Positions 16,316-24,421 of a DNA stretch of 64,000 nucleotides are shown here, one piece after another (positions within the stretch are counted from its first letter, which is position 1; each line of letters starts with the position of its first letter). Source of the stretch: JBGSIC01 sp041751875 (lineage in GTDB: Bacteria > Bdellovibrionota > FAC87 > UBA2466 > JACKAF01); contig JBGSIC010000021.1 in the NCBI GenBank assembly GCA_041751875.1, positions 120,707 through 184,706 of the forward strand, in the 5' to 3' direction. The notes beneath the pieces were generated by a model. It had not been told where the DNA came from. It saw nothing but the letters and a program-made list of their open reading frames with translations, and searched no databases. The translations under genes and the position numbers were made by a program.

Positions 16316-17938
16316 TCAGGTTTTCTCTGGCGCTGTTTTCGATGCTGTTTTTACTGGCACTAACGCCGGCTCGTTTTTGCGGGTTGTCAGTACTTGCTGA
16401 ACGATACCCAGAAGGGTGCTGACAAAGATGTAGAGCGTCAATCCAGAGGGCAAGCTTACCATCAGGAACGTGAAGATGATCGGCATAAAAAGCATCATCT
16501 TCTGTTGAGCAGGTTCCATTCCGGCCGCCGGCGTCATTTTTTGCTGGGCGAACATCGCGATGCCCATGAGCGCAGGGTAGATATAATAAGGATCCTTTGC
16601 CGATAAATCGTGAATCCAACCAAAGAAGGGGGCGTGGTACAACTCCATCGAATTGGCCAAAACTTGATACAGCGCGATAAAGACGGGCAACTGGATGAGC
16701 ATGGGGAAACACCCTGCGGCAGGATTGACCTTGTGCGTCTTGAAAAGGGCCATCTGCTCGCGGTTCAGCTTGTCTCTGTCATCCTTATGCTTCTCTTTCA
16801 GCGCGGCAATATGCGGCTGAAGTTTCTGCATCGCTTTCATGCTTTTCATGCTTTTGGCAGTCAGCGGATAAAAGAGAAGCCTCACTAATATAGTAAGGAG
16901 GATGATGGCCACTCCCCAGTTGTGAACAAAGGAATAGAAGAATTTTAGGACGCGCAGCAGCGGATAAGCAACTACCGCGAACATACCAAAATCGACCATC
17001 TTCTTGAGGCTTCCGACCCCTTCGAGCTCTTTGATGTCTTTCGGACCCGAATAGAGCTGAAATTTGAAGCTGATCTCGTTTTCCCCTTTTTTGAGGTGAA
17101 GGGGGAATTTCATGTAGGCGCCCTTGAAGCCTTCGCCACCCACCAGCTCCACATCCGGATTAATGGAAGACTGATTGACGAGGGCCGTCGCAAAATAACG
17201 GTTTCCAAAAGCCATCCACTCTGTGGTGCCCTGGAGGGTTTCCGCTTCGAGATCCCCGAGGGGTTTACGGGTCAAAGAGTCATCTTGGTAGACCAAAGCT
17301 TCCCAGGCATGATCCGGTTCTGAAGCTTCAAAACGAAGGCCAGTTCCCCCCACTGGAATCCACATCGCACCCAAATCTTGTCCTTGAATGGCTTCCGGAA
17401 TCCCCAGAACCAAGCGCATCTGGGAAAGGTAGCCGTCCTCGCTAAGCTCGTAGACTTTAGTGAGCTTTACCCCGTTGGTCGCCGTCTTTGAAAACACAAA
17501 TTCCTTGGGGCCCTGACTCACCACTTTGTACCCGCCAAAAGCAAGGTCCTGTAATTCGGGTGACGTAAAGAGGGTGGCTAGCGCAAAGGCGTTCGCCTTC
17601 GCATCGATTACCTTTATGTGCGGGGAAGTTTCCTTCACGGTCTCGTGATATTTTTTGAGAGTAACTTCCGAAAGTTTCCCCCCGCTAAGTGAAAAGCCAT
17701 AATCTGCGACCGGAGTAGACGTCGTTAAATCTGTTCGGATAACTGGAGTTTTAAGAAAAGCGTCGGCTTGCTGGGCCGTTTGGCCAGGAACGGAAACATT
17801 AGCCTTACTAGAATCGGTGGAAGCAGCGCCTTCTTGCTTGGCTGCGGTTTGATCCGGCATCGGGGGGGCAAAAAATTTGATGTAGGCGAACCAAACACCA
17901 AAACTCAACATGACTGCTACCCAAGTCCTACCTGCCAC
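16316..17938 (-). CDS. yidC: Membrane protein insertase YidC
   Basis: Inner-membrane insertase working alone or with SecYEG. 540 residues with an N-terminal membrane anchor, a large periplasmic beta domain (about residues 55-320) and the conserved C-terminal core of five membrane helices (VHNWGVAIILLTILVRLLFYP, FPMLIQLPVFIALYQVLANS). The domain layout is that of Gram-negative YidC. The GTG start overlaps the end of yidD. Confidence 0.97.
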   Translation of the reverse strand: MAGRTWVAVMLSFGVWFAYIKFFAPPMPDQTAAKQEGAASTDSSKANVSVPGQTAQQADAFLKTPVIRTDLTTSTPVADYGFSLSGGKLSEVTLKKYHETVKETSPHIKVIDAKANAFALATLFTSPELQDLAFGGYKVVSQGPKEFVFSKTATNGVKLTKVYELSEDGYLSQMRLVLGIPEAIQGQDLGAMWIPVGGTGLRFEASEPDHAWEALVYQDDSLTRKPLGDLEAETLQGTTEWMAFGNRYFATALVNQSSINPDVELVGGEGFKGAYMKFPLHLKKGENEISFKFQLYSGPKDIKELEGVGSLKKMVDFGMFAVVAYPLLRVLKFFYSFVHNWGVAIILLTILVRLLFYPLTAKSMKSMKAMQKLQPHIAALKEKHKDDRDKLNREQMALFKTHKVNPAAGCFPMLIQLPVFIALYQVLANSMELYHAPFFGWIHDLSAKDPYYIYPALMGIAMFAQQKMTPAAGMEPAQQKMMLFMPIIFTFLMVSLPSGLTLYIFVSTLLGIVQQVLTTRKNEPALVPVKTASKTAPEKT

Positions 17939-18158
17939 AAGCTGCTCCTTGATGCCGCGGAACGGGATCCCATCCGCCTTTGCTTAGCGGGTGACAGCGC
18001 CCAATCCGGCGCGCACCCAACCAAAAACCTTTTACAAAACCGTGAACCTCACAGGCCTCTGACATGTAGTCAGAGCAGGTGGGAAGAAAGCGGCAACAGT
18101 GCCCAAAACCAAAAAAGACATGGAGGGTTTGGCTAAGACTTTGAAAGAACAATCGCAC
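17928..18158 (-). CDS. yidD: Membrane protein insertion efficiency factor YidD
   Basis: Small amphipathic protein thought to help YidC-dependent insertion. 76 residues with the family signature CRFLPTCSDYMSEA (C..P.CS.Y), LGARRIGRCHP and GGWDPVP. GTG start overlapping the rnpA stop; its own end overlaps the yidC start, so the three genes are tightly coupled. Confidence 0.93.
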   Translation of the reverse strand: MRLFFQSLSQTLHVFFGFGHCCRFLPTCSDYMSEACEVHGFVKGFWLGARRIGRCHPLSKGGWDPVPRHQGAACGR

Positions 18159-18523
18159 TAAACTGTTCTCCTAGGCCGCTGGAGGCGTGCCAAAAAGTCT
18201 TCCATTTCCGCATCAATTTCCCGCTGGGTGAAGGAACGCCAATCGGTTTCAAGCTGGCTCAGGCCAACCCAGTTCACATCCAAACCTTCAAAATTATTTA
18301 TTTTTTTCCGAAACGACTCTTTCAAAAGGCGCTTTACCCGGTTTCGCGAGGAGGCTTTGCGCAGGCTCTTTTTTGAGATGGAGATACCCAACCGGCCTTT
18401 ACCGGCCACGGTATACAAAACGCGGAAATGCTCTGTTTGAACGCAACGAAAGGGTCGAAACCTGTACTCAGCTGTAGAGAGGAGCCGCGCTTCTTTGGGA
18501 AAACGCTCGACGCCTAAGCTCAC
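18158..18523 (-). CDS. rnpA: Ribonuclease P protein component
   Basis: Protein subunit of RNase P, which trims tRNA 5' ends. 121 residues, basic, with the family box KASSRNRVKRLLKESFR and the start LSTAEYRFRPFRCVQT. GTG start, 2 bases after the rpmH stop. Confidence 0.92.
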   Translation of the reverse strand: MSLGVERFPKEARLLSTAEYRFRPFRCVQTEHFRVLYTVAGKGRLGISISKKSLRKASSRNRVKRLLKESFRKKINNFEGLDVNWVGLSQLETDWRSFTQREIDAEMEDFLARLQRPRRTV

Positions 18524-18525
18524 GC

Positions 18526-18675
18526 CTATTTCCCACCAGTGCGAACGACAAGACGCTTACGTCCCTTACGCCGACGGCTCGAAAGAACCGAGCGAGTGCC
18601 CTTCACGCTGTTGCGCTTCCTGAATCCATGGGTCCGTTTCCGCTTTCGGCGGCTAGGTTGATATGTCCTTTTCAC
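18526..18675 (-). CDS. rpmH: 50S ribosomal protein L34
   Basis: Very basic 49-residue ribosomal protein: KRTYQPSRRKRKRTHGFRKR, then NSVKGTRSVLSSRRRKGRKR and LVVRTGGK. The start is GTG with AAGGTGAG about 7 bases upstream. It heads the leftward origin-proximal block and is separated from divergent dnaA by 260 bases. Confidence 0.95.
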   Translation of the reverse strand: MKRTYQPSRRKRKRTHGFRKRNSVKGTRSVLSSRRRKGRKRLVVRTGGK

Positions 18676-18935
18676 TATCTACTCACCTTGAAATAAAACC
18701 ACGGAAGACTATGCTTTCGCCCGCCGGCTGTCAAATGGGCTCCAGTGGCGGTTAAGCGGCAATTTTCGTGGTTAGTTCTGGCTTCTGAAAAAGCAAGAAA
18801 TTTCGCTTCCTTCCTTTCTAGCGCGCTTCGTGCTGCGTGTCCCGAAGAAAAAAACATTTCTTGAAGAGTGTATGTGTTTTTGCTTTGCTAGCTCTTTGTT
18901 TTTGCCTCTCACATCTGCGACGGGTTGGCTAAAGA
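18676..18935. other. rpmH-dnaA divergent intergenic region
   Basis: 260 bases between divergent rpmH and dnaA, expected to hold promoters for both. No match to the DnaA box TTATCCACA or its complement was found here, in contrast to the region before dnaN. This suggests dnaA is not autoregulated by classical boxes at this site and that the origin is not here. Confidence 0.5.
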
Positions 18936-20237
18936 ATGCATCGAAATCTTTGGGAAAACATTCAGGCTCGTCTCAAAACCGCTCTCCCCAATCATATCTA
19001 CGCTGCTTACGTTGAACCGTTAGAACCGTCCCAAACCTCCGATCAAGAACTTACGCTTCTCTTTGCGAGTTCGTTTGAGAAAGAGAGTTTCGAACAGAAA
19101 TGTTTGCCGTTGGTGCGCGAGCTTTTAAAAGAGAGCCCCTTTGCTGATGTAGAGCTCTTGCTCGATGTAAAGGCCGCTGAGGCCGATGCGCAGTACTCTT
19201 TCTCCCATGTAGCCGACCGGACGTCTTTCGACTCGAAATATACTTTTGATACTTTTGTGGTGGGAAGTTCCAATCAGTTTGCCCATGCGGCGTGTGTGGC
19301 CGTCGCCAAACAGCCGGGCCAAGCCTACAACCCGCTTTTTCTTTTTGGTGGGGCGGGATTAGGAAAAACGCATCTCTTGCGAGCGATTCACTACGAAGTA
19401 AGCCTTCTCAATCGTAATTTAAAAGTTTTCTTTCTGACGGGTGAGGCGTTTACGAACGAACTGATTCAAGCCATTCGTCTCGATAAAATGCGAGACTTTA
19501 GAGAGAAGTACCGTCGGGGATGCGACGTTTTGCTTCTCGATGATATTCACTTTTTGGCTGGTAAGGAACGTACGCAGGAAGAGTTTTTCTATACATTCAA
19601 CTCTCTTCATGAATTGCGTAAACAGATTATTGTCACTTCGGATCGCTACCCAAAAGATATTCCGGGATTAGAAAGCCGACTACAAACGCGTTTCGAATGG
19701 GGATTAGTCGCCGACGTACAACCGCCTGAAATGGAAACGCGTATTGCGATTCTAAAAAACAAAGCCGATATTGAACGCATCAACTTGCCTCACGAAGTAG
19801 CGGAGTACATTGCGACTCACATCAAAACAAATATTCGTGAGCTTGAGGGCGCACTCCACCGTCTGCAAGCCTACGCGACGCTCCTGGGAACCCCCATCTC
19901 GATTGAACTCGCCAATCAAACGTTTAAAGATATCGCTCCGAAACACAGCCATGAACTCACTCCGGGTGGCGTCCTTAAACTTGTTGCGCTTCATTTCAAT
20001 GTAAAGACCACTGACATTCGTTCAGACAAACGCGCGCGCAAACTTAGTTTCCCCAGACAGATTTGCATGTACTTGCTACGTAAACATTTACTGATGTCGT
20101 TTCCCGAGATCGGAAGATTTATGGGCGGCAAAGATCACACGACCATTCTTCACGGGGTCGCCAAAATTTCCGAGCTCGCCAAATACGATACCGACACACT
20201 TAAGCATATTACGGCGATTGAGAGCCTGATTCGGTAA
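18936..20237 (+). CDS. dnaA: Chromosomal replication initiator protein DnaA
   Basis: AAA+ initiator that binds DnaA boxes and melts the origin. 433 residues. Domain I (1-75, LWENIQARLKTALPNHIYAA), a very short linker, AAA+ domain with Walker A GGAGLGKT (138-145), Walker B LLLDDIHFLAGKERTQEEFF, and DNA-binding domain IV (FPRQICMYLLRKHLLMSFPE then IGRFMGGKDHTTILHG). Family members are usually 440-480 residues; the missing length is in linker domain II. Unusually, it is followed by two envelope genes rather than by dnaN. Confidence 0.98.
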   Translation: MHRNLWENIQARLKTALPNHIYAAYVEPLEPSQTSDQELTLLFASSFEKESFEQKCLPLVRELLKESPFADVELLLDVKAAEADAQYSFSHVADRTSFDSKYTFDTFVVGSSNQFAHAACVAVAKQPGQAYNPLFLFGGAGLGKTHLLRAIHYEVSLLNRNLKVFFLTGEAFTNELIQAIRLDKMRDFREKYRRGCDVLLLDDIHFLAGKERTQEEFFYTFNSLHELRKQIIVTSDRYPKDIPGLESRLQTRFEWGLVADVQPPEMETRIAILKNKADIERINLPHEVAEYIATHIKTNIRELEGALHRLQAYATLLGTPISIELANQTFKDIAPKHSHELTPGGVLKLVALHFNVKTTDIRSDKRARKLSFPRQICMYLLRKHLLMSFPEIGRFMGGKDHTTILHGVAKISELAKYDTDTLKHITAIESLIR

Positions 20238-20355
20238 CTTCACGGCCCGCCACATCTAAATAAACCCTATACCTCTAACCACTTATCGCTTGCCGCTTGA
20301 GAAGGGAAAGGGGCTTCTGCTAAGAAAGTAGACCTTCAATTTTCCGGAGAATGGC

Positions 20356-21360
20356 ATGAAGTCGATGTTTCTGGTTTCACTATTTTTATTCGGAATCGCT
20401 GCGTGTTCCGATCCCAGGTTTGTTCCCTTCAAGTACGCCACAGGTTCACCCTCGCCCGAAACAAAAATAATCTTGATCGCCGGCTCGAACACGGAAGCGA
20501 ATTTCGCTCAAGAGATACTCGATCAGAAACGACTCTGGCTTTCTCGTGGAATCAAAGAATCTGAAATTTCCTGTTACTTTGCCCCGCCCTGTACCCACGT
20601 TTACCAACGTGACGCGAAACAATTTGAAAGCCTGCGACAGGAACTGACGTCCTGTTTTTTAGCTGACCCTGCGGTACTGGAGAACCATTTCTACGAATTG
20701 GGAAATCAGAATCCGAGCCATTTATATGTCTATGTCACCTCTCACGGCTCAGCTCCGACAAAAGTCTTATTCAACTATCTCCTTCAAGCGGAGGGAGAAG
20801 AAAAAGCCCGTGAGGCAACCGGCCCGCTGCTTGCAGCCGAACGAAGACGGGGAACGCTTCGCCCCTATTCCCTTGATGTGATGGGAGGCCATTCCGCCCG
20901 CTGCGCGGAAAGAAGATATGTTGAAAATGCAAAGTTGAGTGTGACGCCTAAGGATCTCCATTCTTATTTGGCTCAATTGCCCACCGATTCTGAAAAAGTA
21001 GTCGCTCTTCAAGGATGTTTTTCTGGGGGCTTTTTACAACCCTTTGAGACCAGGAATGAAAAGAGCGTGAGTCTACTCAACTCGATTTCCAATCTAACGC
21101 TATTAACGGCATCACGTTCAGACCGAGCTAGTTTCGGTTGCGACCCCGGAATTGAGCGAACGACTTTCGGAGAAGTTTTTTACGGTGCCCTAAAGACAAC
21201 AACCAGCGGTGGCCCCGAAAAAATAGATTGGGCTGCGGTACACCAAACGGTGTCTGAAGAGGTGAGAGCTCGGGAAGTCAGTTACAGCCTGCCTTCACTC
21301 CCCATGATGGGGGAGTCAAAAATAGAGTCACCCCGAAAAGGACTATTTGGCTGGTGGTAA
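20356..21360 (+). CDS. Caspase/legumain-like (clan CD) lipoprotein
   Basis: 334 residues. The N-terminus is a lipoprotein signal peptide with the lipobox IAAC (Cys17). The layout is that of clan CD cysteine peptidases such as C13: a strand then catalytic-type His in YVTSHGSA (His130), a strand then Cys in VVALQGCFSGG (Cys221), then LLTASRSDRASFG and TTFGEVFYGAL, which resemble the post-cysteine strand and helix. The His-Cys gap of about 90 residues is longer than usual and holds a basic insert (about 160-195). Predicted to act in the periplasm or on a membrane face; substrate unknown. It sits alone between dnaA and a convergent O-antigen ligase gene. Confidence 0.65.
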   Translation: MKSMFLVSLFLFGIAACSDPRFVPFKYATGSPSPETKIILIAGSNTEANFAQEILDQKRLWLSRGIKESEISCYFAPPCTHVYQRDAKQFESLRQELTSCFLADPAVLENHFYELGNQNPSHLYVYVTSHGSAPTKVLFNYLLQAEGEEKAREATGPLLAAERRRGTLRPYSLDVMGGHSARCAERRYVENAKLSVTPKDLHSYLAQLPTDSEKVVALQGCFSGGFLQPFETRNEKSVSLLNSISNLTLLTASRSDRASFGCDPGIERTTFGEVFYGALKTTTSGGPEKIDWAAVHQTVSEEVRAREVSYSLPSLPMMGESKIESPRKGLFGWW

Positions 21361-21381
21361 CGTTCGCGCGTGGGCTGAACC

Positions 21382-22647
21382 TTAGCTTTCTTTCGTTGCG
21401 AGAGCGGCCCCGATTCCCCAGAAGAAGAGGTTCGGCACCAGAGATTGCGTCATATAAAAGTGTTTGTCGAAAATTCCCGCCACCAAAAAGGCTAGAAACC
21501 CTCCCCAGATGCCAATCGCCCAGGCGCGGTCGTTAGGTGCCCGGGCCTGACCGGCTGCGTTGCGTAGCATCTTAAGAATAGAAAAAATAAGGAAGAGAAA
21601 GGCGGCAAAACCCACTAGCCCGGTTCCGCAAAGCATGTCGAGATACATATTATGAACCTCGACTGGAAAGTGCGGGTTAGTCAGGTGATGGTCAGTGTAG
21701 TTTTTTACCCGGCTGCCAAAACTATAAAAACCCTGCCCAAACACTGGCGCGTCTTTAAGCATTTCGACCCCCACACGCCAAAGTTCCAATCTTTCCGGAT
21801 TTTGCGAAGGACGGATCGATAAGACTCGTTCTCTAAACGGAGCAAAAACCAAACAAGAGCCGATCAAAAGGGCGCCCAGCACCGCCCCGATTTTTAAAAC
21901 CAGTTTCCGATCTTTAAGAAACAAAACGCTGAGCGTGGAAAAAGCGGTGGCAAGCCAGGCGCTTCGCGAGAAACTGCAAAAAATTCCTGCTGCTGCAAAA
22001 ACGAGCGGTACACCAAACACGGCGTTTCTATTTTTGGCGTCGTTAAAAAGCCAGTGCGCCAAAAGAACCTGAAACAGAAGGGCTAGCGGCAAAGAGAAAG
22101 GGTTGTGATGAAAGGCAAAGCCGGAGGCATGAAAATATTTCCCCGCAGTCCCGATGATTTCAACCGATGGCGGCCCCCCAAAATAAGGCAGCGGAGAGAA
22201 AACGCCAAAAAATTGCAAAAGGGCAATTCCACCCAAAAGGGGAACCAGGCGTCTAATGATCGCAAGAACAATGTCGGTGTCGCCGGGCCGCACCACAAAG
22301 TACCAGGTGAAAAAGAAGAAGCAGAAAAGGTAGCGAACCTTGCCCAATGGCTTTTCAAAATCGTAAGGATCTGCCAGCGCGATCGATAGCAAAATGGCCA
22401 AAATGAGTAGACCGAAAGGAAGCGCGAGGGGGTTGTTTTTGAGGACCGCCCCATGTTTTCCCCCGATCAAAAGGGGGAGGCCTGTGGCTAACATCAGTCC
22501 GGTTCCGATTCCGATGATTGATACGGAAAAGTAGGCGCCCAAAAACGACAGATAGACCCCCAAACCCAAAAATAAAAACAGGGTTTTTTGCCAATTTTGG
22601 GGTCCAATTTTCCAGCCATTTATTGGCCGTTTTTGGGGTTCAAACAT
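21382..22647 (-). CDS. O-antigen ligase/polymerase family membrane protein
   Basis: Polytopic membrane protein of about 421 residues from the ATG at 22647 (the frame extends to a TTG at 22677). About ten membrane helices and a large periplasmic loop after the RSAW segment (FCSFSRSAWLATAFSTL) with VEVHNMYLDMLCGTGLVGF, a pattern typical of the Wzy/WaaL (PF04932) family. Such proteins join or polymerise polysaccharides on lipid carriers in the periplasm. No other O-antigen genes are adjacent. It lies convergent to the caspase-like gene and immediately left of the origin. Confidence 0.85.
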   Translation of the reverse strand: MFEPQKRPINGWKIGPQNWQKTLFLFLGLGVYLSFLGAYFSVSIIGIGTGLMLATGLPLLIGGKHGAVLKNNPLALPFGLLILAILLSIALADPYDFEKPLGKVRYLFCFFFFTWYFVVRPGDTDIVLAIIRRLVPLLGGIALLQFFGVFSPLPYFGGPPSVEIIGTAGKYFHASGFAFHHNPFSLPLALLFQVLLAHWLFNDAKNRNAVFGVPLVFAAAGIFCSFSRSAWLATAFSTLSVLFLKDRKLVLKIGAVLGALLIGSCLVFAPFRERVLSIRPSQNPERLELWRVGVEMLKDAPVFGQGFYSFGSRVKNYTDHHLTNPHFPVEVHNMYLDMLCGTGLVGFAAFLFLIFSILKMLRNAAGQARAPNDRAWAIGIWGGFLAFLVAGIFDKHFYMTQSLVPNLFFWGIGAALATKES

Positions 22648-22989
22648 GGGGTCCAAAATTCCTGTTTTTGGGATCAAAAAAGGGCGAAAAATCGGTCCAC
22701 TTTCTGCGTCGAGTCATCCCCCATTTTCGGACCCCGTTTTTTGATCGTTGACGCATCACAAAGACACTCCGCATCAACCCCCCAAAATGATCCCCCAGAT
22801 CGAAGAGCGCCGCGTTACCGACGTTACTTTTAACGCAATATTCCAAATTGCCATCAACGCTATGAGTTATTACATGTGATGTCATCGCGAAAGTGAGACC
22901 TGCATTAGGTTTTGCTAAAGGAACGGTTTGGCTGTTGTTTTTGCACCATATCTTGCCATACGCTTTGCGCGTTGGTTTTTGATGTCCCG

Positions 22990-23256
22990 TGTGCTTTGTT
23001 AACAACTTGTTGAAACCTGTGTTAATAGCCTGTTGATAGTGTGTTGATAACTTGTTGATAACTTGTTATCCACAGCCTGAAACAAACTATCCACAGATCC
23101 ATCCACAGGTTCATCCACAGGAAAAAGGCTTTTGTTCACAGGGTTTAACTGAGTTTTCAACATATCAACAACACCAAATACTACTACTATAAGATCAGTT
23201 AATTAATATGTTATGAATACTATCTATTCTTGCTGTTTAGAAGTCGGGGAGAGGTT
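22990..23256. other. oriC: Chromosomal replication origin (oriC)
   Basis: Between the O-antigen ligase gene and dnaN. From left to right: four 11-bp units of TGTTRATA type starting at 23020, 23031, 23042 and 23053; a perfect DnaA box TTATCCACA (23066-23074); box-like CTATCCACA (23087), CCATCCACA (23099) and TCATCCACA (23111), 12 bp apart; TTGTTCACA (23132-23140); ATATCAACA (23162-23170); then ATACTACTACTA (23178-23189), matching the DnaA-trio (3'-GAT repeats on the lower strand) known from Bacillus; then AT-rich GTTAATTAATATG. The order box, trio, AT-rich fits a single unwinding site reading toward dnaN. The stretch 22678-22989 shows no gene and only T/G-rich sequence. Confidence 0.88.
23020..23063. 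repeat. 11-bp tandem array at the origin
   Basis: Units TGTTAATAGCC, TGTTGATAGTG, TGTTGATAACT, TGTTGATAACT in phase at exactly 11 bp, each containing an inverted DnaA-box-like TGTTGATAA (consensus TGTGGATAA). The next unit merges into the perfect box TTATCCACA in the opposite orientation. Confidence 0.75.
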
Positions 23257-24393
23257 ATGAAGTTCGTCATTTCCAAAGAGCAGATGTTGTTAGGGCTGCA
23301 AAGAGTCCAGAACGTAGTGGAAAGACGCACTACTATGCCGATTCTCTCTAATGCTCTTATACAAACAGAAAAAGCGGGCCTTTCATTGGCAGCCACCGAC
23401 TTAGAAGTCGGCTTACAAAGTATCCTAGAAGCCAAGGTTCTTGAGGAAGGTGCGATCACCGTTCGAGCGCGTAGCCTTTTGGACATTGTTAGGGAACTTC
23501 CCAACACCGATATTCACTTTCAAACCCGCGAGAACCACCGTTTGGAAATCTCCGCGGATAAGTCAGTCTTCAACATTCTGGGTCTGCCAGCAGAAGACTT
23601 TCCCGAAATTCCGGGCTTTTCCGCGCTAGAAGCGCAGCCTTTTATCCGAATGAACGGAGCTGCGATCATTTCTATGCTCGATAAGACCCTTTATGCCGTC
23701 TCTAATGACGAGTCGCGTTACCATTTGAATGGCGTGTACTTCGAAACGATCGAAGACAAAGACAAAAAGCATTTTCGAATGGTTGCGACCGATGCACACC
23801 GACTTTCGCTTGTAGACCACGCTGAGGCGCTCTTCGATGAAGATGCATGGAAGACCTTCGAACAAGGCGTGATCATTCCTAAGAAGGGCCTTGGAGAGCT
23901 CAGGCGACTACTTGCAGAAGGCAAAGACGACTTCTTTGCCGCGATTCAGGGAAAAATGCTCCTGATCAAGCAAGATAATATTTTTCTTTCGATGCGTTTG
24001 ATTGAAGGAAAGTATGCGGACTACAGCCGCATCATCCCCAAAAAATCGCCGGAAGGTGTTTTGTTGAACAAAGAGGAATTTTTGGCCTCTTTGAAACGGG
24101 TTTCTCTGATTTCGACGGACAAGTCGAAGAGTGTGACGTTGAGTTTGACTCCTGGACAATTGGAACTCTCAAGTCAGAGTCCAGAACTGGGTGACGCGAA
24201 GGAAGAACTAAACGTTGACTACACAGGCGAACCCCTCAAAATTGGTTTCAATTCGCGCTATTTAATCGATGCGTTATCCACTATCGATAGCGACAAAGTC
24301 TGGCTCGAAGTTAAAGGGAAACAAAACCCTGGCGTTATTAGGGCTCAAGGTGGCTCCAACCACACCAGTGTTGTCATGCCCATGCGGATCTGA
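23257..24393 (+). CDS. dnaN: DNA polymerase III beta sliding clamp
   Basis: Ring-shaped clamp that holds DNA polymerase III on DNA. 378 residues from the ATG at 23257, chosen because GGGGAGAGG lies just upstream; the open frame begins nine codons earlier without a signal. Three repeated clamp domains; conserved MKFVISKEQ start, RRTTMPILSNALIQ and the C-terminal VVMPMRI. It begins right after the origin and leads the dnaN-gyrB-gyrA operon. Confidence 0.97.
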   Translation: MKFVISKEQMLLGLQRVQNVVERRTTMPILSNALIQTEKAGLSLAATDLEVGLQSILEAKVLEEGAITVRARSLLDIVRELPNTDIHFQTRENHRLEISADKSVFNILGLPAEDFPEIPGFSALEAQPFIRMNGAAIISMLDKTLYAVSNDESRYHLNGVYFETIEDKDKKHFRMVATDAHRLSLVDHAEALFDEDAWKTFEQGVIIPKKGLGELRRLLAEGKDDFFAAIQGKMLLIKQDNIFLSMRLIEGKYADYSRIIPKKSPEGVLLNKEEFLASLKRVSLISTDKSKSVTLSLTPGQLELSSQSPELGDAKEELNVDYTGEPLKIGFNSRYLIDALSTIDSDKVWLEVKGKQNPGVIRAQGGSNHTSVVMPMRI

Positions 24394-24421
24394 AGTAACG
24401 ACAACGGAGCCTTAAGTACAA

